A DNA stretch of 64,000 nucleotides. It comes from Mercurialis annua (taxonomy: Eukaryota; Streptophyta; Magnoliopsida; Malpighiales; Euphorbiaceae). The translations under genes were made by a program, and so were the position numbers. Every line of letters starts with the position of its first letter. Within the stretch, counting starts at the first letter, position 1. This document shows, piece by piece, positions 1-13,127 of the stretch. The notes beneath the pieces were generated by a model that was not told where the DNA came from, searched no databases, and was given only the letters and a program-made list of their open reading frames with translations. Where the stretch lies: contig NC_065575.1 in assembly GCF_937616625.2 (NCBI RefSeq), forward strand, positions 2,673,501 to 2,737,500. Direction: 5' to 3'.

Positions 1-884
1 GCACGTTATTTAGGTGTTATTCACAACATGTTGTTCAGTCATAAAAACCAAAAGTAAACAATTCATTACATAAGGGAGACAAAAATAATTTTTCCAAGCA
101 TTCTAACATGGTATCACCATAACGTGAGCAACAAAAATAAACAGAAAAGGTAAGTGAGACAATATTTGACCATCATATCCACTATAAGCCAAATAATATC
201 ATAGTCATAACATCATAACGTTACGTTTCCTACAAAAAAAAATGATATAACAAACAAACATAACAGACTGACGCAACAGAAATATAATAGAAAATAAAAG
301 AAAAACACAAATATTAGAACTGTATTTTGTTATGTCCTATAGACTCGGCCAATAAAATTGGCATACTCTAATAATCCTTGCTAGTATACACTTTAGATGT
401 TTGAGATATGTATACTTTTTTTTTTGGATAAATGATTATTAAATTAGCTCAACCACAAAGCAGTGGCAGGCAAAAAGTTTTTGCGAGAAAGACAAAGCTA
501 CGAATAATTACAGAAAAAAATTAAATTTCTATAAACATCCTTAGCTAAATAATAAAAACCCTTTTGAATGATAAATATCTATATTTATAACAGGTTGACC
601 TCGGTATGTGATTTAACTGTTGTTATTATACCGAGGTTGTTTGAATATAAATGTTTAAGAGATTTAAAATGAAAAACTTATAGTGGTTTTCAGGCTTATT
701 CCGGGTTTCAGAGTGAGCACTCCATTTCCCAGCGGTGGCCTTGATTCGATATTCATGGTCATGACAACTTTGTTTCACTGGAAGGTTACTTGCCGAAAAA
801 ATCAAGATCTTGAAGCTGGTCTTTCTATTACCTTTGTTACTACAAAGAATGATAACATAAAAATGAGGTCATAAATACAAAAAC
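1..884. other. No gene recognised
   Basis: AT-rich sequence. Bases 695-850 are less AT-rich and hold a short open stretch (GFRVSTPFPSGGL...) with no recognisable family. It could be a captured exon fragment or chance. Confidence 0.3.
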
Positions 885-1214
885 AATCCTTCAACTTTAA
901 TGGAATAACCCATTTTTAAATTCATACACTGTAGCACTTTTGATTATTTGGCTCTTAAATTAAATTTTATTTTTTTATGTTCGTTCAACTTAGCAAAAAC
1001 GCATGTTCAAATCTCTGAATGACAAAAACAACACCATTTAAAGTGAAAATTTGCATTTTCGAATATAATAAAACGACATCGTTTTCGCCATTCAGAAACT
1101 TAAAATGCGTTTTTGTTAAATTGAAGGGCCAAAATTTAGTTTAAAAATCAGATAATTAAAAGTAGTATAGCTTGATAACCTGAAAATGGATTAATCCAAC
1201 TTTCATTTATGTTA
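885..1214. mobile_element. Small TIR element (MITE-like)
   Basis: The left end (AATCCTTCAACTTTAATGGA...) is an imperfect inverted repeat of the right end near 1180-1214 (inverted: AAGTTGGATTAATCC...). No ORF. Target duplication not resolved. From here to 1560 the sequence is AT-rich with an (AT)n run near 1473. Confidence 0.45.
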
Positions 1215-1804
1215 CAGTAATCACCTTAGAGAAAAAAAGTAAGAGATTAATAAACACCCAAATTCATAAAATTATTAATATGCCTATTATTGGTTGATCG
1301 TACTAATGTGAATTAGGATCTATCAATAATATCCAGTATATTGTATCTCTTTTTTTAAATAATAAAACCTTAAATTTTAAAAATAAAAATAATTATTTCG
1401 TCTATTCTAAATGTATAGTCACTATTCTAAATTTTTATTCAAATTATAGATATTCAATTATTTTTCAAGTGTATATATATATATATATATTTCTCATTAC
1501 GTATTCTAGAATGTATTACAAATTACTTTCTATTAATTAACTTGGAATGTAATGTTTGGCAAAAGAAATTACATTCATGATTTTTGAAGCTTTCTTATTA
1601 CATTTGTACTTAAAATAGCTTATAACAATTCATAACAAATATACTTGATGTATCCAAAACTAATTAAACAGCATTTCATTAGAACTTAGAACATAATCTG
1701 ATACATATTACAAGAAACATAAGGGATTACAAAGCATGCACACTTTTTCAAAAGTGCCTTATTAAAGCAACATAATTGAACCCTAATTCAAACACTTGAA
1801 GCCA

Positions 1805-4497
1805 TTATTTCTTAGATGTCCAAACAACAGTATCACTGCTAATAAAGTGGCAAACAGTTCCTTCACCAGGTTTGACATTGAGCATCAAAAATGCCAAGTG
1901 CTTCGGGTTCCAATCCGAAGTGTCGGAATGACAAATCGCGACAGCTTTGGCTTTGATCCCATCGGCACCTACCAATGGAGCTTGGTATACCTTAGTGGCA
2001 CTTACTGAGTGACAATAATACACAGCGTAAGGATACTTTTGCTTGTGGCACACCACTTGGTTTTCTCCGATCATTTCAACTCCCATGATAGTGTACTCTT
2101 GAATCCTTGTTGGCCTCGCAACTTCATTGTAAAGTATTTGGAGTTTCTTACCAACAACTGGAATAGAAAAATCAATCAAGGATTCTAAAGATGTAGGGCA
2201 ATTTTTTTCCTCTCCTTTGATTCCTTGAGACTCGCAGTCGATTATTGTTTGCTTTATAATCTTGGCTTGCTTCGAATCGGGTTTTATCGAGAATTTCTGC
2301 AAGATCGCTTGTAAATTCTTGCTCGAAAAGGGTATAGCTTCGGAATCTTGACGAGGTAAGAATTTAGCCTTGTTTGATGATTTGGTTATATGAAGCTTCA
2401 TTTTCTGGCCAGCTTGTAGATCCTTTTGTAAAAAGAATACAGTTGAGTTAGGGAGGGCATGTTTATTTAAACCAATTTTATATCTTCTTTTTGATCTGGC
2501 ATCACCGCCTTCTTCAAATGCCGCATTATATGCAATGTTATATTTTTTGTTTTTCTCGGCAGAATCGCCTTCTTTTAATGCTGCATCATATCCAATTTTA
2601 TACCTTTGTTTCTTTTTGCTACCGTCGGCTTCTTCAAATTCCACATCATCATATCCAATTTTATACCTTTGTTTCTTTTTACTACCGTCGGCTTCTTCAA
2701 AGTCCGCATCATCATATCCAATTTTATACCTTTGTTTCTTTTTGCTACCGTCGGCTTCTTCAAAGTCCGCATCATCATATCCAATTTTATACTTTTGTTT
2801 CTTTTTGCTACCGTCGGCTTCTTCAAAGTCCGCATCATCATATCCAATTTTATACTTTTGTTTCTTTTTGCTACCGTCGGCTTCTTCAAAGTCCGCATCA
2901 TTATATCCAATTTTATACCTTTGTTTCTTTTTGCTACCGTCGGCTTCTTCAAAGTCCGCATCATCATATTCAATTTTATACCTTTGTTTCTTTTTGCTAC
3001 CGTCGGCTTCTTCAAATCCCCCATCATATCCAATTTTATATCTTTGCTTCTTTTTGCTACCGTCGGCTTCTTCAAATTCTGCATCGTCATATCCAATTTT
3101 ATATCTTTGCTTCTTTTTGCTACCGTCGGCTTCTTCAAATCCTGCATTCTCATATCCAATTTTATATCTTTGCTTCTTTTTGCTACCGTCGGCTTCTTCA
3201 AATTCTGCATCATCGTATCCAATTTTATATCTTTGCCTCTTTTTGCTACCGTCGGCTTCTTCAAATCCCGCATCATCATATCCAATTTTATATCTTTGTT
3301 TCTTTTTACTGCCGTCGACTTCTACAAATGTTGCATCTCCATCTTTTGATTTCTTATCATCCATAGCTTGAAGCAACGATTGACCGCAGTTGAAGCCCAT
3401 ATCCCAGAAGAAAAACTTGCTTCCAGTTTCTGCTTTAAATGGCAAGTAAAAGGTTAAGAAAAACATATATTACTAACCAAATCTCAAGTGTATTAAATTT
3501 TAAAAACAGAAAACATGTATAAATATTATGATTATCAATTAGTATAAGATGGATTATTTCTGAAAAGAATCATAAATCATAAAGATATAACATTTGAGTA
3601 GCATGCATGTGTTTATATCATTTATAATTTATCTAATTCTTCTTACGAAAGGTACATCTTTAATAATAAATTATTCACACGTATGCATGTCTCTATAGTA
3701 AAGTTAGAGTTGTGTGTATATACTGTAAAGCAATCAACTAAAGACAGATTGAGGTTTTAGTTTATAAATATTCAGCGTATTTAGCCTATTTCATATATAT
3801 ACAATAATTTATTTCAATTTTAATAAAATAGATTTACGTAAAATAGAAATAAAGCTTTATTATAAAAAAAATTGTGCTTAAAAATATATTAAAAGCTATA
3901 AAAAGTGGCAAAAAAAAATACAAACTACTCAGAGGTTTCGCACAAGAAGTAGGTGTAAGACGATATATATTAAAAGTAACGACTTTGAGAGTTGAGCAAA
4001 TATAAAGTTACAGACCCAAAAATAAGATACAATAATATTTCAAAAATTAAGATAACAATATCAAGCATCCCAAATTTTCATTTACGTAAAAGTTGTGAAA
4101 GAATTTCCAATTTTTGTTAGAGAAAATTGCAAAAAAAAAAGATGTCATGCATGACATATTGTAAAAAGTATAAATATGTGATCAAATTGCTAATTTTACT
4201 AAAGACATATTTTTGAATAATTATCCTTTTTAAAAGTATTTTTTATGACTAAAATATAAATATTAAAAACTTTTTAAATTTTTAGTGTGTTTATGGAAAT
4301 TCATGCTTCAAGATTGTAAAAAGTTAACCGACTATTAATATTCAAATATGACACACCTACAATACATATTATACGACATGACATGTATAAATATATAGAG
4401 TTAAGTGTGTTATTATAGATCATACATAAATTTATTTAATATTATATTAATATTCACATTAATATCTTTTAAAATAAATAATATAATAATTTTAAAA

Positions 4498-4548
<51 letters not shown>

Positions 4549-6730
4549 TTTAATGAAATTATAATTAAATGGAGTACATATATAAACTTATTGTGCACAT
4601 TTATTCAATTCTATAGATTGATAAAAACTTTAAGACATAGGCTATTTAATTTTTAAGAGTTGCTAAGTTCCAATAATATATTATTTTATTCATGAAACCA
4701 AATAAAATGTTTCAATCCCCAAAATAAAAAAATTTAATAATTAATTTATATAAACTTAAGTATCATATATGACCTAATAAAATATTTTATAATTTCACTG
4801 AATTTCAATTTTTTTTTTTCGAGTTAGAATTTAATATAGATTAGTTGTTAGATATGTATCACGTTAAATCAGTTTAAACTGTCTGTGTTGAGGCTCTTTC
4901 AAGAGTCTAGCCTCTTGAACTCATTGGCCAAAAATTAATTATTCTATTTACATGCATTAAGGAATATACTTTATATAAATAAAAATAACTGATAGATTAA
5001 AATTCAGAAAAAAGAGTTATTTATATCTCCAAAATTTGATTCGAGGATCAAGTGAGACTCTAATGTCCGAAAAAGTTTAAATATATTCCCCTAACGTTTT
5101 AAAAATGAACAACCAGACCTCCCGATTTTGACAACCAGACCCACAACGTTTCATTTACGAGTCAAAATCGGGATATGATTGTTCACTTTTAAAATGTTAT
5201 GGCATATTTGAATCTTTCCGAATGTTAGGAGCTCATTTGATCATGTGGACAAATTTTAGGGATATAAATGACTCTTTTCTCTATAAAAAATAAATAAAAA
5301 ATTGAAATAATCATATATCAATTATATGATATTTATCTTTTTCCACTTCAATAATAAAAGATATGAAACTTATAAAAATATAGATTGAAATCAAAGTGAC
5401 ACAAACCAGTAGGCTGAATGAGTTTTTGAAGTTCATCAGGAATTGGAGTATTTGGTAATTTGGAATGCCAGTAGTCTTCAGAAGGCACAGAAGCATTGCT
5501 TCCTACCAGAATCAACTGTAATGTAATAGTTCAGCTCAATTTAGCAATGCATAAAACCAAAGTTAAAAGTACGAAAAAAAAAATCTTATAAATTATTCAA
5601 AAAAAGCATGCAATTTTTTTTTTAGATTTTTTTTTTGTGACGAGGACTTACTCTATTGAGCCGAAACTCAATATCATTGTCAAACCCCGGGATGTGGACC
5701 GCCCGCAAGCCCACATACCTGGTAATTCCGGACTATAATGGCCAGCAATCCAACCTCAACCAGTCCATATTAAGAAAGAGCGTAGCCGGGGTTCGAACCC
5801 GCGGCCTTTGGCGTCCATATGGCTGAGGTTTAGACTACTAAACCAAACCCGTGCGAGCTTTTTTTTTCAGATTTTTTAAAGCACTTGAACCTTTAATATT
5901 TTTAAATAGTACAAAATCTTTAATTGCTTTTAGAAAAAACAATCAAGTCAATTTTAATTTATTTTTGAACGTTTAGCCCAACACATTTTCAGTCATTTTG
6001 TGTTTTTTGCAAGTGCTATGCGAGGGTTTACTTGCACCATCTAAAAACACTAAAAATTTAAGGCTTAATGGTAGAAAAAACCCAAACCTTTGCAACTTGT
6101 TGCAATTATATCCAAACCTTTTAATTTTTGCAATAATATCCCAATTGCATTTTTTTGTTGCAATAATATCCAAATTGCATTATTTGTAACAATAATAGTC
6201 AAATTGATGGCTAAACTTGTTGTTTTCAATTAAGATATTAGGCTATTATTATTTTTTGGTGTATAATAATATAGTAAAAGTCTCCAAAAATGGCAAAAAA
6301 CTCAAAAAAAATCACATAAAAAATACAATTTGGATATTATTACAACAAAATAATACAATTTGGATATTATTGCAAAAATTAAAAGGTTTGGATATAATTG
6401 CAACAAGTCGTAAAGGTTTGAGTTTTTTTTGCCATTAAGCCAAAATTTAAATAGTAAAAAAAAATGGAAGAGTTATGTGCTCTTTCGAATAATTTGAGGA
6501 ATTTTTTTGTACTTATAACTCAAAATTAAAGAATTTATATCAAATATGCTAAATTTTTCATATTTTATGATGTGAAATATTTGTAACTCTATTCACAAAT
6601 GATGTAATAAACAAAATCTATATAACAATTTTTTTATAAAGTACACAAAAACAAAAGAGAAACTAAATAATTTGTGAATGCTTACACAAAATACAGCAAA
6701 AAGAGGAAGAAGAAACTCCATTGATGTCAT
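1805..6730 (-). CDS. BURP-domain protein with KIGY peptide array (candidate burpitide precursor), BURP1
   Basis: Three exons read from splice signals: 6730-6686, 5515-5407 and 3429-1805, giving 592 residues with phases that fit exactly. Exon 1 encodes a hydrophobic secretory signal (MEFLLPLFAVFC, from the second of two in-frame Met codons). Exon 2 carries the usual BURP N-terminal segment (YWHSKLPNTPIP). Exon 3 holds FFFWDMG, a 14-unit array (about residues 97-372) and the BURP domain (about 376-592) with the diagnostic CH-X10-CH-X25-CH-X25-CH spacing and final W. In burpitide cyclases these Cys/His residues bind copper and the domain crosslinks Tyr or Trp in attached core peptides. The array lacks the TxV repeats of RD22 and the FTNYG repeats of PG1-beta. 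The alternative is a non-catalytic USP-like storage or wall protein. The BURP family call is near certain; cyclase activity is inferred. Confidence 0.93.
2468..3327 (-). repeat. BURP1 tandem peptide-coding array, about 63-bp period, 14 units
   Basis: Units read (Q/K)(R/K)YKIGY, then DDA(E/D/G)FEEADGSKKK. Eleven cores are KIGY, one is KIEY, one is NIAY, and the unit next to the BURP domain is KIGL. A basic run precedes each core and an acidic run follows it. Units near the BURP domain and unit 5 (two residues shorter at DGG) are the most diverged; the others differ by a few bases. The period is a multiple of three, so every frame stays open here and the other frames are artefacts. Confidence 0.95.
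5011..5278. mobile_element. TIR MITE in BURP1 intron 2
   Basis: The left end (AAAGAGTTATTTATATCTCC) pairs with the inverted right end (AAAAGAGTCATTTATATCCC), and the imperfect inverted repeat continues for about 70 bp on each side. No ORF. It sits 130 bp from exon 2. The rest of intron 2 (3430-5010) is plain AT-rich sequence with an (AT)n run at about 4505-4540. Confidence 0.6.
5636..5858 (-). mobile_element. tRNA-derived SINE in BURP1 intron 1
   Basis: Read on the minus strand it starts GCTCGCACGGGTTTGG, with a pol III A box (TGGTTTAGTAGTC) and B box (GGGTTCGAACCCC) about 45 bp apart, then a body much richer in GC than its surroundings. Flanked by similar T-rich/AGATTTTTT sequence, consistent with an imperfect target duplication. 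Not a functional tRNA gene. Confidence 0.7.
6062..6441. mobile_element. Mutator-like MITE in BURP1 intron 1 (copy 1)
   Basis: 380 bp with long terminal inverted repeats (about 90 bp; left end GGCTTAATGG, right end CCATTAAGCC) and an identical 9-bp target duplication AAAATTTAA at 6053-6061 and 6442-6450. Nine bases is the Mutator signature. A second copy in BURP2 intron 2 carries a LINE; this copy shows the empty LINE site near 6250-6275. Confidence 0.85.
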
Positions 6731-6774
6731 GAGACACTAACTTTGGGATGCAATTATAAGCTCAATACTCACCA

Positions 6775-6785
6775 CTTATTTATAG
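6775..6785 (-). promoter_or_regulatory. TATA box of BURP1
   Basis: CTATAAATAAG lies about 45 bp upstream of the first ATG (6730). The same 11-mer occupies the same place upstream of BURP2, and the sequence around both is conserved, which supports a core promoter. Confidence 0.75.
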
Positions 6786-6789
6786 TAGC

Positions 6790-8460
6790 TCCTTAACATA
6801 ATGGGACAAAATACTATATATTTTTTATTCTTTTTAAAGACCAGCAAAACTGAGAGAACGTGATTTTATGTCAAGTGGATATTGTTCAAAAAGAAAAAAT
6901 GTCAAGTGGATGTACAAAAAAAATTAAATGTCAAGTGGATGTTCAAGTTTGACTAGTTTATCTCTAACTTAAATCTAGATCTTGATTTTAGAAAAAGAAC
7001 ATCTAAATTTTGTTTGATACTGTAGTGAAGGAATATTCATAGAGTATGCAACGGTGAGGAAAAACCGAATCATACCGTAAAATCGAACCAAAACAAATCA
7101 AAATTGACAATGGATTAGCTAAAATAGTTCAGTTTGGTATAATTTTATTAAAAATTACGGTTTTCGGTTCTGGTTTGATTTTAGACCTTAATGGATCCAA
7201 CCGAATCGAAAAACCAAATAAGTGAAACTACATCGGTTCTATTATATATAAATACTCCATTAAAACCCACAACCTTATATATGTCAATTTCTGCCGGTTC
7301 TCCCATAAGACCATCTCTAATAGGATTCATCAAAATGAAATCGGTGACTCTTTTTCCTCTTCTCCCATCGGAAATGGTTAATGGTTTTTTGTCTTCATCA
7401 TTTTACTTTATAAATATAATAATATAATATAATTAAATTAAAACTTAATACTTATAATTCGTGGGTGTATTTAAGTAATTATTTAATTATTAAATAGTAA
7501 TAGATTAATTTTACACATAATAATATTAAAATATATTAATTATTTATTTTTCATTATAATTTTTTTAAAATTAATATGAAGACATTATATAAATAATTTT
7601 ACGAGACAATAATATTTATTTTAACTAATTTTTTATTGTGTTAATTTAAATAAATTAACGTGATATTTATTTTAAGTAATTTTAATATAAATTAAGTTTT
7701 AATAAATACAAGATTTGTAACAAAAAAATTAATATGTGTTATTTTTTAAAATATAAATAATACTATATATAATAATTTGAACGAGCATGAATACACATAA
7801 GTATGTAGGAGTAATTGGTAAAAAAACTAAAAAACTAAATATAGTTAAAATATCAAAATGTAAAAAATTATTTAAGAAAAAAAAAACAAAAGTGATGACT
7901 TCTATTAGAATGAATTTATTAAAAATTCATGAAATTGAAAAATGATGATTTTCTTTTTAATATTAAACATTGGAGATGCTTTAACCCTAATTTTCTCATT
8001 TCTCATTTCTCTTTATCCTCTCCATTCTTTTTCTTATCTACTAATTGAATCCAAAACTCCTCTGTATCGTGGAAGGTGACTTCTTGTTACACATGTACAT
8101 TCACCTGCTCTAAGCTTATTCATCTAACTTGCCCTGAACCCTAATTTGCGAGTTTTTCATTACAATGATTCGACAACAATGGATGCATTTTTCAGGAGTT
8201 TAACTAGGGCTGGTTTTTTATTATAAATGTAAACATTCGTCTTCTGTTTACTCCAGTTTAGATTTGTTTAGAAATCTGAATTCTATCTTTTTGTAACTTG
8301 CTTACTTCTCTCTCGGACTCGTACCCTTAAAATGACATAAGTTTTGAGTAGGGTTGTTTTGCCACTTCTTGTAGCTTTCTAATAAAGCTTTTATTAAAAA
8401 AAAAAAACTAACACTTATTTGGATCTAATTTGGAAAGTGAAGTTCTTTTCTATGTGGTGA
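6790..8460. other. BURP1 upstream region, no gene recognised
   Basis: Bases to about 7045 match the sequence upstream of BURP2 (TATCTCTAACTTAAAT..., then GAAGGAATATTC), so they are probably promoter. Bases 7050-7220 contain AACCGAA/TTCGGTT words common in plant repeats. Bases 8000-8410 end in AATAAAG plus an A-run, possibly the 3' tail of a retrotransposed copy. No conserved ORF. Confidence 0.4.
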
Positions 8461-8470
8461 GTGATTTAAT

Positions 8471-9361
8471 GAACAAAGGATCACTTTACCCCCCGAACTT
8501 GGCACAAAATATCAAAAACGTCCAAATTAGCAAAACCGTATCACTTTTACCCTGAACTTGGCAAAACCGGTTCAAAGACACCCCTATGCTGATGTGGCAC
8601 CTTAATTGGAGAGTGAGATTCTAAATTTAAAATAATTAACTCTAATTAACCCTAATTAACTTAATCTAATTAAATATTTAACCCTAATCAATCTAAAACC
8701 CATCTTCTTCTTCTTCTACCTCCACCACCACTCTTCCTCCATCAATTACCACAAAAAATCCATTAACCACCGGTGGAACCTATCAGTAACCGCCCAAAAC
8801 GCCATCCCGCCAAAAAATGGACTCAGAGACGAACTGAGTTCGTCTCTGTTCGTCAGAGACGAACTCAGTTCGTCTCAGCATCTGAGACGAACTGATTCGT
8901 CTCAGAGAGACGAACTGGTTCGTCTCTCAGATGAGAGACGAACACGAACCCAGATCTGGTTTCGTTTGTGAAGATGAGCAGCTGCCGGAATCCGGCAGCT
9001 GCTCATCGGATTTTTAAAAAAAAAAATTGTAAAAAAAACAAAAAGGTCCTTTATATTTTTAATTAATATAATTTTAATATGTAAAATTTTAAAATTAAAT
9101 TGTTTTTTTAATTATTATGGACTAATTTATACAATAGTAAAAGAATGAGGATCATTTTAAAACTTTTACCACTAAAAACCACTTAAGGAAACAAAACCAC
9201 CACTAAAACCAGAGAGTGTAACTCACTCTCTTAGGTGAGAGTGGGGAGGGGGGGTTTTGTACCAAATTTGACAAGTTTAGGGTAAAAGTGATCCCGTTTT
9301 GCTAATTTAGACATTTTTGATACTTTATGCCAAGTTCAGGGGGTAAAGTGATCCTTTGTTC
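8471..9361. mobile_element. Non-autonomous Mutator-like element with GACGAAC palindromic word array
   Basis: Long TIRs (GAACAAAGGATCACTTTACC at the left, its complement at the right, similarity continuing for about 90 bp) and an identical 10-bp target duplication GTGATTTAAT at 8461-8470 and 9362-9371. No transposase ORF. The centre (8820-8955) is a dense array of GAGACGAAC and its inverse GTTCGTCTC, then a 21-bp hairpin around 8975-9005 (GAGCAGCTGCCGG and inverse). The TIRs match the element at 43374-44200, but that interior uses a different word. Confidence 0.88.
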
Positions 9362-10014
9362 GTGATTTAATATTTCACTTTTGCTCCGCCGTGTGCATAT
9401 CAGTCGGAAATTGTTGGAAAAATATGTTGTTGTGGAGGTTGTGCGGAGGAGGACGAAGACAGATGACTTGAAATGGTGATCCGATCAAATCAAACCGGTT
9501 AAACCGATATTTTGGTTCCACAATCCGAATTAGTGAAATTTAATTTTAATTTTTATAGAGGTGGTTTGATTTGATTTTTGTACATTTTGAACCAACCGAA
9601 CCGAACCATGCTCAATCCTAACTGTATATATATATATACATTTTACACAATTTATTATTTTAAAAATTTAATGAATTTAATAAAATTTATTTTAACCCCA
9701 CTTTATAAACTCTTCAATTTTACTCTATTTTACATATTCGACTTTAAATTGTATACTAAAATTTTAACGACTTTCTTATCAAGAGATGAAAAAATTCAAA
9801 AAAAAAAAAAACAAAATTTGAGGGTAAAATTATATTTTTTTTTCACTCAAAAGAATTCAAATAAGTCCTCTATATTTAAAATGCAACTTAAAATGCTAAT
9901 TAATTGAAAATTTAACTAAATATAATTAAACCGAAATAAATTTATCAAACTATAATTAAATTTTATTAAAAAAATTAAAATTATCAAATTCATTCCAACC
10001 GAAATCCTCCGACT

Positions 10015-10270
10015 TGCCGCCCATCTGAACTGGTTTGTCTTCCTCTATGGAAGATGGATCGAGGAAGACGAGATCTCATCAGCTCGTCTTGCTACATGGA
10101 AGACGAGCTATGGTTCATTTTCTATGGAGGAAGACGATCGTCTTCCACCATCCATGGTGAAAGACGAGTCGATCTGGTTTATCTTTTTGAAATTGAACTC
10201 AGATTGAGTTTGTCTTGAGGAACAGAAACAGTTGGTCGGAGGGCGTCGACGAGGTCGGAATAGGGCGACA
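10015..10270. repeat. GAAGACGA/TCGTCTTC palindromic word array
   Basis: About ten copies of GGAAGACGA or its inverse in 250 bp, in a GC content well above the flanks. This is the same architecture as the interiors at 8820 and 43600 with another word. Flanking TIRs not resolved. Bases 9480-9610 to its left contain AACCGA/TTGGTTT words. No credible ORF. Confidence 0.6.
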
Positions 10271-11234
10271 ATGGAGTCAGAGGTGTTCAAATGTCAGGTT
10301 GAATATAAGATGATTAATATCATTAATTTATATTAATAAAAAAAATATTATTATTATGTATTATTATATTTTGACTTTGTGGAAATTTTTTTTTATTATA
10401 TTTATAACATTAAAAGTTTTTTAGACTATATTGTAAAAATAGTCGATTTATTTGAATTTTTCTAAGTGAAATAGAAGCCAATTTAATGTTTTAGCATACG
10501 ATTGAAAATCAAAAATGTAAAATAGCATAAAATTGACGATTTTACAAAATTAGATTGCAATTAAAAAAGAAGTTAAAAAACCGGTAATTTTCTAGACATT
10601 TTATCATTTATTTTTAATGTTTACACTTTATCCTCTTTATTTCACGACTACTTCGTCTGGAGTATTTATGCTTATCCATATTATATAATCCTATTAGTAT
10701 ACAAGCTCAGAGTTCTCTTTTAGTATTTTTTTGGGATAAATATATGATAGTTCTATTTATTTAATTCTAAAAAAATCCCGATTTGATTATCAATTTTGTT
10801 TCGATAAATTATATAACTTTTATGACAAATTACTATGAAATAATAATTTTAATTTGTCCCTTTAATAAGTAAGATGCAAATTATATCAAAATTATAGAAA
10901 ATTCAACATTATCTTTAGTATAAGTTCAATAAATTATTATTTTTATGAGTAAAGTTTTTTATAAAAAGACACAAGTGGCGAAACCTCCACGCCGCTAAAG
11001 GCTACGACTTCGAAGAAGGAGGGAATAAGTTAAGCCAAAAAATATAGTCTGGATTCCTAGATATATCTAAATCTGAATATATAAAAGAAGAGTGTTACAT
11101 TTGTAATGAAAAACCGTTCTAATGAAGCAACTGTAAATAATATCCTTTAAAACCGAATTTTTATGCTGAAAAACACGATTATTACGACATTTACAAACCT
11201 CCCAAATGATGATAATCCATAAACTTGTCCATGA
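10271..11234. other. AT-rich intergenic sequence
   Basis: No ORF, RNA gene or clear repeat seen. Confidence 0.4.
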
Positions 11235-11243
11235 ATTAAAAAA

Positions 11244-11561
11244 GGGTTAATTATATATAAAATCATCACCTTTACACGAATTCTCAAAAATAACACGACC
11301 TTTAAAATGTGTCAATTCAGGGCATCACCTTTCATTTCTTTTCAAAAACAACATGTGCACGTTTTTTGATAAAATTTTGCTGACTTGGACACCCGATAGG
11401 AGTGCCACGTGTCATGCCACGTCAGCAAAAACGTCACTAAAAATGTGCCCATGTTATTTTTGAAAAGAAATGGAAGGTGGTGCCCTGAATTGCCACGTTT
11501 TAAAGATCGTGTTATTTTTGCAATTTCGTGTAAAGGTGGTGATTTTGTATGTAATTAACCC
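11244..11561. mobile_element. Mutator-like MITE
   Basis: TIRs of about 110 bp (left GGGTTAATTATATATAAAAT; the right end is its near complement) and a perfect 9-bp target duplication ATTAAAAAA at 11235-11243 and 11562-11570. No ORF. Confidence 0.85.
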
Positions 11562-11571
11562 ATTAAAAAAT

Positions 11572-11882
11572 GGGTTAATGCCAAAAAAAAATCATGAACT
11601 TTACACATTTTTTCATTTTAATCACGAAGTTTAAATTTTCTCATTTTCATACACGAACTACTATTTTTTCCCAAATTCATACACGGTGCTGAGGTGGCAC
11701 CCATTCATTGATGTAAAATGACTTCCACCTCAGCGAATTACACCAATGGAGCCGTGACACCTCAGCACCGTGTATGAATTTGAGAAAAAGTGGTAGTTCG
11801 TGCATGAAAATGAGAAAATTTAAAGTGCATGATTAAAATGAAAAAACATGTAAAGTTCGTGAAATTTTTATGACATTACCCC
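11572..11882. mobile_element. Mutator-like MITE abutting the previous one
   Basis: TIRs (left GGGTTAATGCCA, right end TGACATTACCCC) and a 9-bp target duplication TTAAAAAAT at 11563-11571 and 11883-11891. Its left duplication overlaps the right duplication of 11244-11561, so one element landed on the edge of the other. Confidence 0.82.
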
Positions 11883-11891
11883 TTAAAAAAT

Positions 11892-13127
11892 CCACTTTTC
11901 AGAATGATATCAATTCATTAAAAAAACAATCCTCAAAAGAAAAAGGTATAACCCATGTGATTCCCATACGTAATAGAATCTTAAACGAAATGTTTCTTAA
12001 ATAACCTTAACTTTCTTGTCAACTGCAAACTACTTTGTTCTGTAATTCAGGGTCAACTTTATCTCTCCGTGATTTATCGACACTAGAGGATATGTTACTT
12101 TTACATTTAGATACTTCATTTTTATGGATTCCACATTGTGTGACGATGATACTTGCTTTTGATTGTTGAATTTGATTTCTACTGAGCATGTGTGGTTCAT
12201 GTTCGGTTTATGAATGATGAACTATTTTGTGTCTTCATTACTTGATGCTTTCAGATATCATCGACATGTATCATCAATACATTTTACCCAAAGTTGCTTT
12301 TGACATGATTTAACTATTTCTTGCTGGTAGTGATGATTGATTACATGAACTTGTAAGATTGCTTAAAGAGTTTCTTTCTCTTTGAAATATTTTTCAACTC
12401 TCGATTCTATTTCTTTTAGTGATTGTGATACTGAATCTTAATTTTTCTCCTTTCCATTTGGCTCATAGTTGGATTCAATTATATCTATCACAAGAAGTCT
12501 AGTGTATTGTCCTATTTCACAAAATGTATTAGAACCGTCTCTACCATATATCAGCAATGTATCTAAGTCTCTATTTGGTTATGAAATACATGTTGAAATA
12601 CTTCTTGTAGTTTATATATGTGCATGTATCTGAAAAGTATAATCGCAATTTTATTTCTGAGTGAAGGAAGGTGCTGATGTAAAGTTTTGTTTTTTACTTG
12701 TAAAAATGATAAGAATTTGGGTTGAATGGTATTTTGTATAATTGGTAGGCGTTGTTTTGAGTATTTTGTGGTTTTCTCGATAAAATAATTGGTGACTATC
12801 CATTCTTATCAATTTTGGATATTTGCTTGAACTTTGCGTCACCTCACATGCATGGACGAATGTCGACGACCGACGTGATATATATATATCCAAACATTCG
12901 TACAAAAATTTAGTAATGAAAAAACTCTTAACTTTTTATTTTCTAATTTTGTTTTTATGCCACGTGATTTTTATATTTTTCCTAAAATGTTAAACTAATG
13001 AATGCTTCAGTTTTGTGACTTTGTCTAAAAATAGAACATTTATTTTTTTCAAATATACTAATTACGTTTCCATTTTAAAAGCAAAATATTTCATTTTATA
13101 TGTCCCATTTAAAAAAATTATATTGTA
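11892..13127. other. Intergenic, part of duplicated flank
   Basis: No gene recognised. About 12835-12925 (AACTTTGCGTCACCTCACATG...) matches 31325-31440 upstream of BURP2. Confidence 0.45.

Noticed and set aside
2491..3371. Several long ORFs on both strands across the BURP1 array
   Set aside because: The 63-bp period keeps all frames open. Only the minus frame joined to the BURP domain has domains, splice sites and a paralogue.
8820..8955. CRISPR-like array
   Set aside because: Repeats are short, in both orientations and without uniform spacers. The setting is a plant transposon.
9578..9907. 109-residue ORF
   Set aside because: Low-complexity Phe/Lys/Leu translation of AT-rich DNA, with no homology signal.
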